DNA of 38,884 nt from an uncultured Bacteroidales bacterium (GCA_902768125.1 CACXKA010000019.1:1-38884); one strand, 5' to 3'. Shown: positions 1-8,941, counted from the stretch's first letter. Notes: generated from the sequence alone by a model not told the origin. Program-made: numbers and translations.

Positions 1-1290
1 CAGCAGGTCGGCATTTTGTCTGTGCTCCTTGTCGTCTTTTTCAAAGTAGTAGTCAACATTGTGGATATAGCCCTTCACTTCTGAACTGAGCAGCATCCAG
101 GTCTTCATGTTGCCCTGCTTGCCATTGGTCATGTTTTTGGCATCAACAGCAGAGAAAGAGAGGTTGGCATTGGGTTGTGTCTGCAATTCCAGTTCCACCT
201 TGCCACAAGGTTTCAGTTTACTTGTCTTTGCCACAATGCGGATGCTGTCCTCTTTATCAGGTTTGGGGCAAAGGAAGAAGAGCCTTTCAGCCACAATCCT
301 TCCCATACTGTCAAAGAAGGTCATCTGGTTCACGCCCTCAGGCATTGCCTGTCTGTCCAGTTCTATCTCAATGAGTGGGGCAGCGGTGAGGGTGTCGCAT
401 CGGAAGATATTGCCGTTATGCATCAAGACATAACCCAACTGGTTGCCACACATCTTATTGGTGCATTGAAGGGTGGCAAGCATATTGTCACTGTATCTGG
501 CACCAGTTCAAAGATACCCCTTCCCAAGGTGTCCGTCTGGACGGAAGCAAGCACGTCGCCTGCCTCGTTCATCACGAAGCCCTCGCCCTCGTGTGGATGT
601 CCGTTGTCATCCACCGCCAACATCGCCACACGGCATCTCTTGCCCACAATGAGGTCTCCTCCCTCTGGATAAAACTTCACGCTGATGGTCTTCATCAGGT
701 CGTTGGTGTATATGCCCTCGTCAATGGCGTTCTGGTAGAGTGAATCCTCGCTGATGCGGTTGTTAGGGGCGGTTGTTAGGGTCGCGAGCTGAGTATAGCA
801 TGGTTCGGATGGTCAGGTCGGAGTAGTCGCCCTCCTTCTTGGGAGCCTTGAATACAGGGAACACCCTTGAGAACACGGCATTCGTTCCCCAGTTGGTCAT
901 GTAGCGAGTGTAGGCACGCACCTCATAATAGCCTGATGTGAGCAATGTGTCCAGCTTGATGTCCCCATGAGAAACTCCTAAGGAGTCAATCGGGTACTTT
1001 CGTGTCTTGACCACATCGCCGCTCGGATTCAGCAACTCCACATACAGCACCTTGCTCAAATCGGATAAATGCCCGTTGTCCGTCCTTGTCACGTAAGCCT
1101 TGAACCAAAGGGTTTCATTCTCGAAGTAGCCCATATTGTCAAAGTGCAGGTACACCTTCTCCTGAGGCACCACCTTGTTGAAGTTCATCGCCTTCTGGAT
1201 ATACGACAAGATACGGTTTGTCTCCTCGCTCTGTGCATGAAGAGGCAAAGCAAGGAGTATCAAGAATAATATGTGGAGCAAACGATGCAT
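1..1290 (-). pseudogene. Disrupted secreted MG2/macroglobulin-like protein, partial
   Basis: The start at 1290 gives a clean signal peptide (MHRLLHILFLILLALPLHAQ) followed by an N-terminal MG2-like region with motifs KVYLHFDNMGYFENETLWFK and YYEVRAYTRYMTNWG. This is typical of large Bacteroidetes exported proteins with macroglobulin-type beta domains, some of which end in a TonB plug-like region. The frame breaks at 756-781, where a 13-base tandem duplication shifts it; removing one copy restores DPNNRISEDSLYQNAIDEG. A second shift lies near 490-500. After it the family sequence resumes (NQLGYVLMHNG, then TWMLLSSEVKGYIHN) and is open to the window edge. The second lesion looks like a short out-of-frame deletion, which is inference from family layout. 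The gene continues left of the window. Exact domain naming is uncertain; that it is broken here is well supported. Confidence 0.8.
756..781. repeat. 13-bp tandem duplication causing a frameshift
   Basis: GCGGTTGTTAGGG occurs twice back to back (756-768 and 769-781). On the minus strand the second copy inserts 13 bases into the MG2-like gene and brings a TAA into frame. Deleting either copy restores the reading frame exactly. Confidence 0.95.
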
Positions 1291-1305
1291 GAGGTCGTTG
1301 ATTCT
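1221..1305. repeat. 85-bp direct repeat, copy A (5' end of the MG2-like gene)
   Basis: This copy covers the start codon, the signal-peptide codons and 15 bases upstream of the start. It matches 2989-3073 with about 7 mismatches in 85 and no gaps, in the same orientation. The AAA_14 ATPase gene lies between the two copies. Confidence 0.9.
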
Positions 1306-1479
1306 GCGTGTATAAATTGGAGCGTTTTCTATCCCTATATTACCCATTTTACTGAAAATGTATAATCCGAGAGGCACTTTTTTTACATGAAAGGTGCATT
1401 TTTAACATTTCGCTTGCAAAGTTGCTGTCCTGCTATTCATCTAATGTAGAACGATAGTAGAGCTATCATAACTCTCCCC

Positions 1480-2793
1480 TCACAATGTACTGTCCAATTC
1501 ATCTATGTAACTCAGACAGAAATCCTCCAGTCCGATGTAATAGATACCATTTTCGTCGTACCACGGTACAATGTGATGACGCACGACAACGATCTTGCGA
1601 TAAGAGTCGTGGATGCGCTGCAGTGAGTTCGTTTCCTGCTTCCTCTTCTCCTCATCAGGGATTGCAAAAGCCGACTGAATGTAGCAGCGGCGGTTGCCCC
1701 GATTGACCACGAAGTCAACCTCCAGCTTGGTGCGTTTGCTCTTACCCTGCTCGTCCTTATAATTATACTCCACCACACCTACATCCACGTTGAATCCACG
1801 AACACACAGCTCATTATAGATGACATTCTCCATCAGGTGAGTTTCCTCCTGCTGGCGGAAGTTGAGTTGTGCATTGCGCAGCCCCACATCGGTCAGAAAA
1901 TACTTTTGAGGGGTGTTGATATACTTCCTGCCTTTGATGTCATATTGTCTGGCCTGACGTAGCAGATATGCCTCAGCAAAATAGCCAAGATAGATGCTGA
2001 TGGTAGCATCGTCTATCTTTGTCTGTTTCACGGTGGCAAAGGTGTTCTCAAGTTTCTTCGGGTTGGTCAGTGAGCCGATGCTGCTCGCCACGATGTTCAG
2101 CAGGTCATCCAACACAGAGATGTCTTTCTGGATATGATTACGCTCTATCACATCGGTCAGGTAGGTTTTCTGAATCAGGTCATGCAGATACTGACTCTTC
2201 TCCCTGTCGGTCTTCAGCGCCATCACCCTTGGCAGTCCCCCGTATGTCACGAACTCTGCCCATGCACGACTCTTGTCACCCTGGTATGCCGAATAGAATT
2301 CCTTGTACATCAGCGGGTTCACATGAATCTCGTCACCCCTGTCCTTAAATTCTGTCATCACATCAGTCGAGAGCATTTTCGAGTTGCTGCCAGTTACATA
2401 GACATCCACATTCTTGATGTCTAGCAGCCCCAACAGAATATCCGCAAAACCAATGGTAGCATTCTCGTCATTAAGCCAAGGGTTGGGTATAGGTTCCACT
2501 TCTTGAATTTCATCCAGCATGACGTAGTATTGCTGTTTGGGATCCTTTATCTGGTCACGCAGATACTTATCCAACTCCAAAGGATTACGATACCGGGCAT
2601 TTCTTGCCACGTCAAGTTTCAGCATAACCATCTGGTCGTCAGCAACTCCCTCTGCTTTTAGGTAGTCGCCAAAGATATCGAAGAGCAGTACCGACTTTCC
2701 GCATCTTCGTATGCCGGTTATCACTTTCACACGTCCATTGTCACGCTTCTCAATGAGTTGATTGAGATAATAATTCCTTTCAATCCTATCCAT
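1480..2793 (-). CDS. ATP-binding protein, AAA_14 / DUF4143 family
   Basis: A 437-residue protein. The open frame extends four codons further to a TTG, but the ATG at 2793 (MDRIERNYY) is preferred. Walker A is GIRRCGKS at residues 27-34, Walker B is YYVMLDEIQ with D94-E95, and a VYVTGSNSKML sensor segment follows near 131. The C-terminal part has the DUF4143 character, ending in a nuclease-like EVDFVVNRG segment. Members are common in Bacteroidetes and archaea; their cellular role is not settled. The gene stands alone behind its own promoter (2835-2865) and sits between two copies of an 85-bp repeat, so it may have been inserted there. A second, diverged family member lies at 16115-17368. Confidence 0.9.
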   Translation of the reverse strand: MDRIERNYYLNQLIEKRDNGRVKVITGIRRCGKSVLLFDIFGDYLKAEGVADDQMVMLKLDVARNARYRNPLELDKYLRDQIKDPKQQYYVMLDEIQEVEPIPNPWLNDENATIGFADILLGLLDIKNVDVYVTGSNSKMLSTDVMTEFKDRGDEIHVNPLMYKEFYSAYQGDKSRAWAEFVTYGGLPRVMALKTDREKSQYLHDLIQKTYLTDVIERNHIQKDISVLDDLLNIVASSIGSLTNPKKLENTFATVKQTKIDDATISIYLGYFAEAYLLRQARQYDIKGRKYINTPQKYFLTDVGLRNAQLNFRQQEETHLMENVIYNELCVRGFNVDVGVVEYNYKDEQGKSKRTKLEVDFVVNRGNRRCYIQSAFAIPDEEKRKQETNSLQRIHDSYRKIVVVRHHIVPWYDENGIYYIGLEDFCLSYIDELDSTL

Positions 2794-2834
2794 GCTTCCG
2801 AACAATTTGCGTATTTACGCATAATTTTCAGCTG

Positions 2835-2865
2835 CAAAGTTACAATTAAGTGAGAACAAAACAAA
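2835..2865 (-). promoter_or_regulatory. Bacteroidetes-type promoter for the AAA_14 ATPase
   Basis: Read on the minus strand this is TTTG (2865-2862), 19 bases, then TAACTTTG (2842-2835). It matches the primary sigma pattern of Bacteroidetes exactly. The ATG at 2793 lies about 40 bases downstream. Confidence 0.75.
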
Positions 2866-2877
2866 ATTTTGAGGCAT

Positions 2878-2894
2878 AAAAAAGAGGAAACCTC
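2878..2894 (-). terminator. Possible weak terminator
   Basis: On the minus strand GAGG-TTT-CCTC is followed by six T. The stem has only four pairs, so this is a weak call. It would end transcripts coming from the glycosyltransferase or micro-ORF side, before the ATPase promoter. Confidence 0.35.
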
Positions 2895-2932
2895 GACTTT
2901 TCTTCTTTTTCATTTCTTTTTCCTTTTTCTTT

Positions 2933-3058
2933 TCACTCATTCACCAGCACCTTTCCGTCTTCTGTCATTCCTTCCACACTGATATACATCTCCTCGCTCT
3001 GTGCTTGAATAGGCAAAGCAAGGAGAATCAAGAATAATATGTAAAGCAATCTATGCAT
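2933..3058 (-). pseudogene. 41-codon remnant with duplicated signal peptide
   Basis: An open frame of 41 codons. Residues 1-23 (MHRLLYILFLILLALPIQAQ then SEE) are nearly identical to the start of the MG2-like gene at 1290. The last 18 residues, MYISVEGMTEDGKVLVNE, do not match that gene's N-terminus. It may be a paralogue that lost its middle, leaving signal peptide joined to C-terminal tail; this is inference. A tiny secreted peptide cannot be excluded. Confidence 0.6.
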
Positions 3059-3073
3059 GAGGTCGTTGATTCT
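2989..3073. repeat. 85-bp direct repeat, copy B
   Basis: Second copy of 1221-1305, about 92% identical, same orientation, 1768 bases away. It carries the start codon and signal-peptide codons of the 41-codon remnant. Confidence 0.9.
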
Positions 3074-3076
3074 TTT

Positions 3077-4546
3077 TCAAAGAGGGGCTATTTTGTAGAG
3101 TTCCAAGTGCTTTTCAGAATCTGAGAGTTGCAGTTGATAGTGGGTGTCCAGGATGGATTGAATCATCAAGGGGCTGGTGATGGAGGTGCGTTTCACCAAG
3201 ATCCATTGGGGTTGATGAGTGAGGAAGAGGTTGGTCACAAAAGAAGTCCATTGGGGAATGCGGTCTTTGCCCATTTCCTGCAAAGCGAAGACAGGAACGG
3301 CTGGACGGATGTCTTCAGCAAGATAAAGACTGGGGTCACATTGGTAGGCAACGAAAGAGGAGTAGTCGATGGTGGGGTTCTGGTGGAGAAATGCCTGACA
3401 ATCGGTCACTTCCTTGTTTTCCCAATGATACATCACATACATATAGCGCATCTTGCTGGCGGCTCCAATCAGGAGAAGCAAGGCAACGGCATAGGTCAGG
3501 TAGGTGAACTTCATCCTGCGGAGTTCTATCAAGGCAAGGGCGAACAACGGAAAGACAGTCATTCCGTAGTGTCCATAGCCGTTGCCCAAGCAGAACCAAA
3601 GCAGGGGAATGGAGGCAGAGAACAGATAGAGGGCGATTCGAGGCGTGATGGTGCGGCTCTTCAGCAGCATGATCACCACCACGGCAATGAGCAGGAAACT
3701 GTTGAAATAGCTGAGGAGGAAATAGTGAATGCCGATATCCATCAAATCCATGTGGGAATGACCTGTATATTCCCATGGGAAGACAAAGGTGCCGTTCCAC
3801 ATATCGGTCAGGGCATCATGCGCAGCGAAGTAGGCAACGAAGGGTGATGTGACAAGGATGAAACCTCCCAGAAACGAAAGGGCGTTCAGAAGCAGGTTTC
3901 GATACTCTCGATGCCAAAGCAGCATGCAGACAATCACGAGGATGGCGGCACAAAGGCTCAAGGCGTTGGTGAGTCGGGACATCAGGCAGAGCCCCAAGAC
4001 GATGCCATACAGGATGGCGTGCCAAGGACAATGACGAAGTTGGTGCCTTGCCTCATAGTCGTTGAGCCAGCGCAAGATGTAGTAGAAGGATAAGGACAAG
4101 GGAAAGAGGATGTATTCCTCCGTCAAGTTTCCTCCCCCATAGACATAGGAAAGACCTGCTAACGATAAAAGGTTTGAGATTTGAGATTTGAGATTTGAGA
4201 TTTGGCTTCGCCGAGTTGAGGTTGGAGGTTGGAGGTTGAAGATGTGATGGAGGGTCAGCAGGGTGAAGGTAAGGGAGAGGATTTGCAGGAGATAGACACC
4301 CAGACGCGAGCCTGTCAGCCAATAACCCAAGGCATTGACGAAGAAGATGAACGGACCTTTCAAGTCCCACAAGTCTTGATAAGGCACGGAACCCTCTGCC
4401 CAATACTTTCCGATAATTTGAAAGATGGGTGAGTCAGGCGTGTCGCCCCAATGATATAATGGAGAGGTGGTATAGGAAAAGAAGGTCACAAACAAACTTG
4501 CAACCAACAAATAGAACCCACATTCTATATAGCATTTCCCTTTCAT
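3077..4546 (-). CDS. GT-C-type membrane glycosyltransferase
   Basis: A 489-residue integral membrane protein with about ten hydrophobic segments. The first periplasmic loop carries GDTPDSPIFQ and VPYQDLWDLKGPFIFF, the acidic-residue and 'pY.D..d.KgP' pattern of polyprenyl-phosphate-sugar glycosyltransferases (PMT/ArnT-like, GT39/GT83 relatives). It probably transfers a sugar from a lipid carrier to an acceptor on the periplasmic face; donor and acceptor cannot be read. Near residue 115-130 the protein contains two in-frame copies of SQISNLK/L, encoded by a heptanucleotide repeat (4173-4204), which looks like an insertion into a loop. No glycan-synthesis cluster surrounds it. Confidence 0.8.
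   Translation of the reverse strand: MKGKCYIECGFYLLVASLFVTFFSYTTSPLYHWGDTPDSPIFQIIGKYWAEGSVPYQDLWDLKGPFIFFVNALGYWLTGSRLGVYLLQILSLTFTLLTLHHIFNLQPPTSTRRSQISNLKSQISNLLSLAGLSYVYGGGNLTEEYILFPLSLSFYYILRWLNDYEARHQLRHCPWHAILYGIVLGLCLMSRLTNALSLCAAILVIVCMLLWHREYRNLLLNALSFLGGFILVTSPFVAYFAAHDALTDMWNGTFVFPWEYTGHSHMDLMDIGIHYFLLSYFNSFLLIAVVVIMLLKSRTITPRIALYLFSASIPLLWFCLGNGYGHYGMTVFPLFALALIELRRMKFTYLTYAVALLLLIGAASKMRYMYVMYHWENKEVTDCQAFLHQNPTIDYSSFVAYQCDPSLYLAEDIRPAVPVFALQEMGKDRIPQWTSFVTNLFLTHQPQWILVKRTSITSPLMIQSILDTHYQLQLSDSEKHLELYKIAPL
4173..4235. repeat. Heptanucleotide repeats inside the glycosyltransferase gene
   Basis: TTTGAGA occurs four times in tandem (4173-4200), then after a short spacer TTGGAGG occurs twice (4222-4235). 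Three heptads make 21 bases, so the array stays in frame and encodes a seven-residue repeat, SQISNLK. Confidence 0.9.
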
Positions 4547-4575
4547 CTTAAACCTCTTATCTCGGCTTGCCCAAA

Positions 4576-4603
4576 AACCTCAAATCTCAAATCTCAAACC
4601 TCA
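4576..4603. repeat. Heptanucleotide repeat upstream of the glycosyltransferase
   Basis: Four units, AACCTCA-AATCTCA-AATCTCA-AACCTCA. AATCTCA is the reverse complement of the TGAGATT phase of the array at 4173-4200, so the two arrays form inverted repeats about 370 bases apart around the gene's 5' end. Confidence 0.9.
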
Positions 4604-4612
4604 AATCCATCC

Positions 4613-6160
4613 TCACTCCACCCAATTGTCCCTATCCAGATTACGATAGCCAATGGCTTCGGCTATGTGGTGGCTCTGCACTTGAGCAACTCCCTCGAGG
4701 TCGGCAATGGTGCGGCTGACCTTGAGGATGCGGTCATAGGCACGAGCAGAGAGGTTGAACTTCTTCATGGCTGTGCGCAGAAGGTTGAGGGCTGTCTCAT
4801 CCAGTTGCACATATTTCTGCAAGAGGGAGGTGGTCATCTGGGCATTGCAATAAATACCCTTCACTCCTTTGTAGCGTTCACTCTGTATCTGACGGGCCTT
4901 GAGCACTCGCTCTCGAATGGTCGCAGAGGATTCGCCCTTAGGAGCTTTGGCAATGTCCTCGAAAGGCACACTCTCCACTTCCACCTGTATGTCGATGCGA
5001 TCCATGAGAGGACCACTAATCTTGTTCATGTAGCGCTGAATCTGTGCTGGGGTGCAGACGCACTTGCGAGTGGGGTGATGATGATAGCCACAAGGGCAAG
5101 GATTCATCGATGCCACCAACATGAAGGAGCAAGGAAGGGTGAGGTTGTAACGTGCTCGAGAGATGGTGATGATGCGGTCTTCGAGCGGTTGGCGAAGGGT
5201 TTCGAGTACGGAACGGTTGAACTCTGGCAACTCGTCCATGAAAAGCACCCCATTGTGGGCAAGACATATTTCACCTGGCATGAAGACATTGCCGCCACCC
5301 ACCAATGCCACATCGGAAACGGTGTGATGAGGAGCACGGAAAGGTCGTTGGCTGATGAGGGAAGTGTCTCGTTTCAGTTTCCCTGCAATGGAATGTATCT
5401 GGGTGGTTTCGAGACTTTCACTCAGGGTGAGAGGAGGAAGAATGGAGGGGAGTCGTTTTGCCATCATGGACTTGCCACAACCAGGGCTGCCCACAAGAAT
5501 GATATTGTGGCTTCCTGCCGCCGCCACCTCAAAGGCTCGTTTCACGTTCTCCTGTCCTTTCACCTCATCGAAATCGCAATCGAAGGTGAAAAGCTGGGAA
5601 TAGAACTCTTCACGAGTATTCACAAGGGTGGGTTCGATAGGGTGTGTGCCGTCGAAGAAACCGACGATATCATTCAGATGACTGACGCCATAGACTTTTA
5701 ACTTGTTCACCACAGCGGCTTCACGAGCATTCTCTGCAGGCACAAAGAGACCTTCGTAACCCAGTTCACGTGCCTTGATGGAAATGGGGAGAACGCCCTT
5801 GACTGGCAAGATGCTGCCATCCAATCCCAATTCGCCCACAAACATAAAACGCTCTGGACACTTGATGGTGAGCAAATCGCAGGAAAGCATCACGCAGATT
5901 GCCATTGGAAGGTCGAAGCCAGAACCCTCCTTGCGCACATCGGCTGGCGCCAGATTGACCACCACCGATTTGTTGGGCATCTTATAACCATTCACTCGAA
6001 GTGCCGACTGCACTCGCTCCTGACTTTCCTTCACGGCATTGTCGGGCAAACCTACAATCGTAAACTTCGCATTCTGCCCCCCCTCAAAGTTATCCACCTC
6101 GACGGTGACCACCATCGCATCCAATCCCTGCAGGGCTGCACTATGCACTTTCGCAACCAT
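4613..6160 (-). CDS. yifB: YifB/ComM-family Mg-chelatase-like AAA ATPase
   Basis: A 515-residue protein. The open frame runs 23 codons further upstream, but those overlap the end of the preceding gene and have no family match; the ATG at 6160 (MVAKVHSAALQG) follows a GAAGG/AAGGAAAG ribosome-binding stretch. The N-terminal ChlI-like domain (LGYEGLFVPAENA) is followed by Walker A GSPGCGKS near residue 223, Walker B FMDELPEF, and MNPCPCGYHHH, a family signature. The C-terminal part ends with the usual YDRILKVSRTIADLEG. In other bacteria ComM is a helicase acting in branch migration during transformation. It follows the DUF4369 gene by 17 bases, so they are probably co-transcribed. Confidence 0.93.
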   Translation of the reverse strand: MVAKVHSAALQGLDAMVVTVEVDNFEGGQNAKFTIVGLPDNAVKESQERVQSALRVNGYKMPNKSVVVNLAPADVRKEGSGFDLPMAICVMLSCDLLTIKCPERFMFVGELGLDGSILPVKGVLPISIKARELGYEGLFVPAENAREAAVVNKLKVYGVSHLNDIVGFFDGTHPIEPTLVNTREEFYSQLFTFDCDFDEVKGQENVKRAFEVAAAGSHNIILVGSPGCGKSMMAKRLPSILPPLTLSESLETTQIHSIAGKLKRDTSLISQRPFRAPHHTVSDVALVGGGNVFMPGEICLAHNGVLFMDELPEFNRSVLETLRQPLEDRIITISRARYNLTLPCSFMLVASMNPCPCGYHHHPTRKCVCTPAQIQRYMNKISGPLMDRIDIQVEVESVPFEDIAKAPKGESSATIRERVLKARQIQSERYKGVKGIYCNAQMTTSLLQKYVQLDETALNLLRTAMKKFNLSARAYDRILKVSRTIADLEGVAQVQSHHIAEAIGYRNLDRDNWVE

Positions 6161-6177
6161 TCCTTCGCTTTCCTTTA

Positions 6178-7197
6178 TTAGATTTTTTGCTTCAAGAAGT
6201 CCTTCAACTTGTTCACGTCGTTGCCACAATCGAGCACCTTGTGATTCTTGTCGGTGAGGATATAGTAAGGCACAGCATCAATGCTGAGGGTCTTGATGGC
6301 TTTCGACTCGAAGCCTTGTCCGTCGCAATAGTGCTCAAGGAAGGTGAGGGTGGAGTCGGAACGGATGGCATCTTCCCATCGGTAAGGCTCCACATCAAGT
6401 GACACAGCCACCACACGCACTTTACCCTTGTCCTGACCATCTCGCAAGGCAGACTTGAGTTGCCAGATAAAGTCCGACCCATTGGATATCCAAGTGGACC
6501 AGAAAGCGATGATATTATAATCCTTAGCGGACTTCCAAAGCTTGGTGGTTTTCCCATCCTTATGCGTGAGGGTGACATCAGGCAGTTTCTTGCCCACTTG
6601 CCGCTTTTCAGCATTGGTAATCTTGCTTTCGATATCAAGCAAGCCATGATGATGAGGGTGTTTCTTTCGCAGAACGGTGAGCAGTTCCTTGAGTTCAGCA
6701 TTGCTCACTTCTTCGTTTTGGGCAAAGTATTGGTCGAAGAGATAAATAGCAACGGGTGAGGCAGGATTGTCCTTGATGTAGGTGCGAGCCGTGTTGGTCA
6801 TCAAAGAGGGATTCATGGTGTAGGTCTCCTCTCTGAACTTGTTCATCAGCTTGTTCTCCTCGTTGCCATTCACCACATAGTTCTTCAGGTCGTTGGCGGT
6901 GGCTTCGTATTCGAGGTCATCGCCTGCCCCTATAAAGATGACTTGTTCCACCCCATTAGGGAACACCAGCATATAAGGTGTGACTTCATCAGCCTCTCCT
7001 CGATAGCGGAACTTTCCTTCCTGTATGTTGATGGTGTCGAGACGAGCATGGTCACCATTGAGGTTATAGATATAAAGTTCCCCCGCCTGCATATCACGGA
7101 AACTGCCACGAATGCGGAAGGAGTTGCCTCCAGGTCCACATGCCGCCAACAGCACCATCAGCAAAACGATAACGAAAACCTTCACCTTGACCATCAT
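6178..7197 (-). CDS. DUF4369 / thioredoxin-fold lipoprotein without CxxC
   Basis: A 339-residue lipoprotein. The signal peptide ends in LLAACGPG with a lipid-anchored Cys near residue 20. Residues ~27-115 look like the DUF4369 beta domain (FRIRGSFRDMQAGELYIYNL). Residues ~195-339 resemble the AhpC/TlpA thioredoxin fold (VGKKLPDVTLTHKDGKTTKL, AVPYYILTDKNHKVLDCG). Where TlpA-like proteins carry WxxWCxxC this one reads FWSTWISNGSDF, so both redox cysteines are absent. A thiol-disulfide role is unlikely; a structural or binding role is inference. MM at the start leaves 7197 or 7194 as start. Confidence 0.85.
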   Translation of the reverse strand: MMVKVKVFVIVLLMVLLAACGPGGNSFRIRGSFRDMQAGELYIYNLNGDHARLDTINIQEGKFRYRGEADEVTPYMLVFPNGVEQVIFIGAGDDLEYEATANDLKNYVVNGNEENKLMNKFREETYTMNPSLMTNTARTYIKDNPASPVAIYLFDQYFAQNEEVSNAELKELLTVLRKKHPHHHGLLDIESKITNAEKRQVGKKLPDVTLTHKDGKTTKLWKSAKDYNIIAFWSTWISNGSDFIWQLKSALRDGQDKGKVRVVAVSLDVEPYRWEDAIRSDSTLTFLEHYCDGQGFESKAIKTLSIDAVPYYILTDKNHKVLDCGNDVNKLKDFLKQKI

Positions 7198-7210
7198 AAC
7201 CTTATTAGCC

Positions 7211-7262
7211 TTTGACTTTTGACCTTTGACCTTCGACCGTCTTTAACCTTTAACCCTTAACC
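7211..7262. repeat. Intergenic heptanucleotide repeats
   Basis: TTTGACT-TTTGACC-TTTGACC-TTCGACC (7211-7238), then TTTAACC-TTTAACC-CTTAACC (7242-7262). This fills most of the 66-base gap between the TPR lipoprotein gene and the DUF4369 gene. Confidence 0.9.
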
Positions 7263-7263
7263 T

Positions 7264-8937
7264 TTATTTATTGTACTCTGCAAATTCTGCATCGTTAGCC
7301 GCTCTCTTCGACAACGATGGGTCAAGAGCAATTGCCTTATCCAGATTGGTCTTCACTTCTGACTTATCCTCCATACGGGCTGCCAAGATGGCCCGCAGAT
7401 AGTAGGTCATCGCATCAGGAGTCTTGATGTTGCCCAAAATCTTGAGCGCATCAGCATAGTCTTGAGAAAGGATATGAGCAAGGGCTGCACTATTATTGGC
7501 AGACTTGGCAAACTTGGCTGAAGCCTGGCTATATCGGCTCTGTGCCACATAAAGATGTCCGAGAGCCTCATCGAAGTTGTTGGCACTAACACCTTTGGAA
7601 ATGTATGTTTCAGCATCTTGGAACTGTCCGTTCTGGATGGCAAGCATACCCAAATTCACATTTGCCTCAGCCGCATTGGAATTGATACTCAATGCCTGAC
7701 GCAAGAAAGACTGAGCGGTTTCGTTGTCACCACGTCGCATCGCCAACTCACCCAAATTGTTGTAAGCACGATAGTCGTTAGGGAAGAGGGATACAGCCTT
7801 CTTCAGGATGCTCTCTTTCTGCGCATCGCTGGTGGAAAGGATGTTGGCAGCATAGATGAGTTCTTCAATGCTGAGCTTGGAAGCATCGGCATCAACCAAC
7901 TGCATAATCGCCTCATCGCTACGTCCAATCACGTCGTAGTTGATGACCATGCGGGCACGACGCAACTCAGGCAGAACGGCATCCGCCAGTTCCTTATACA
8001 CCACTGCCACATTGCGGATTTCACGTTCACGCTGCTCTGGGTCTTGGTACATTGAGAGAACGCGAAGGATGATTTCCTTGTCTTGCAAGTTGGATTGTGA
8101 CACCAAAGCCTGAAAACCTTCCCAGTCCTCTGCTGTGTATTTCGTATCCACGTTAGTGGCAAGCTGCTGCTGCTTCAACTGCTGATTGACATAACCTTCT
8201 GACACTTCGCCTCGCTTCTCTGCCAAACGTTCGTTGATGGCATAAGCACCATCAGGAGAGGCATAGGCACTCACCTCGATGTTGTTCAGCACCAAGCTCT
8301 GCTCGTCGCTCTTGATGTTCTTCAATGTAGCGATGAAGTCCTGCACGGTCTTGCTGTTCAACTCGCTGCCACGCAGGTTTGCCTGACCAATGAGGAACTT
8401 CACTGCTGCCTCCTGCTTCTGGCTGATCACTCGCTGGAAGTTGTCAGGAGCCACACCAAAATTAGCGGTCTTGGCGGTCTTGGTGATGAGGGCAGCTGTA
8501 CACTGAGTGCCATAACCTATCTTCACGGTCGGCATCTTCACGATTTTCTTACCGACCTTAGTATTGAACTGCATCATCAGGTCGCTCTTCTCCATCCCAT
8601 CCACGAAAGGAACAGAGAAACGCATGGTGGCATGACCACCGTTCTTGTAAGAGATGATGGTGTGATTGGCTTCCACCTTCTCACCCTGCAAGATGAAAGA
8701 TGCTCCAGCCGCATTTCCCCCATCCCATTGCAGCACAGGGATGCATTCCACCACAGCCTTCTTGTTCATCGCCTTGGCGGGCACATTGATACTAATGGTG
8801 GCGGGTACTTCACCTGCGATATATTCCAACGGAGTGGGCGACACAGCAAAGTTGTCCGACACAAATGCTTTCTGCTTACTGCAACCTGTCAGCAGAGTAA
8901 CTGCTACAGCTGATAACACATAGATGCTCTTCTTCAT
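7264..8937 (-). CDS. TPR-containing lipoprotein with an OmpA-like segment
   Basis: A 557-residue lipoprotein with lipobox LLTGCSKQ. Residues ~150-260 contain AYASPDGAYAINERLAEKR, which resembles the peptidoglycan-binding core of OmpA-like domains (family pattern G.aD..G....N..LS..RA). Residues ~360-557 are TPR units (AYNNLGELAMRRGDNETAQS, AEANVNLGMLAIQNGQFQDA). This suits a periplasmic protein tethered to the outer membrane that holds partner proteins or the cell wall. Its stop lies 4 bases from the next gene upstream in the transcript, a LolC/E-type permease, so they are in one operon. The specific role is unknown. Confidence 0.82.
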   Translation of the reverse strand: MKKSIYVLSAVAVTLLTGCSKQKAFVSDNFAVSPTPLEYIAGEVPATISINVPAKAMNKKAVVECIPVLQWDGGNAAGASFILQGEKVEANHTIISYKNGGHATMRFSVPFVDGMEKSDLMMQFNTKVGKKIVKMPTVKIGYGTQCTAALITKTAKTANFGVAPDNFQRVISQKQEAAVKFLIGQANLRGSELNSKTVQDFIATLKNIKSDEQSLVLNNIEVSAYASPDGAYAINERLAEKRGEVSEGYVNQQLKQQQLATNVDTKYTAEDWEGFQALVSQSNLQDKEIILRVLSMYQDPEQREREIRNVAVVYKELADAVLPELRRARMVINYDVIGRSDEAIMQLVDADASKLSIEELIYAANILSTSDAQKESILKKAVSLFPNDYRAYNNLGELAMRRGDNETAQSFLRQALSINSNAAEANVNLGMLAIQNGQFQDAETYISKGVSANNFDEALGHLYVAQSRYSQASAKFAKSANNSAALAHILSQDYADALKILGNIKTPDAMTYYLRAILAARMEDKSEVKTNLDKAIALDPSLSKRAANDAEFAEYNK

Positions 8938-8941
8938 ATCT

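Noticed and set aside
4667-5701. 344-codon open frame on the plus strand
   Set aside because: It lies wholly opposite yifB, which has full family motifs; the plus-strand translation has no protein-like character.
6161-6229. Longer start for yifB
   Set aside because: The extension overlaps the preceding gene's end and precedes the conserved MVAKVHSAAL start, which has a ribosome-binding stretch.
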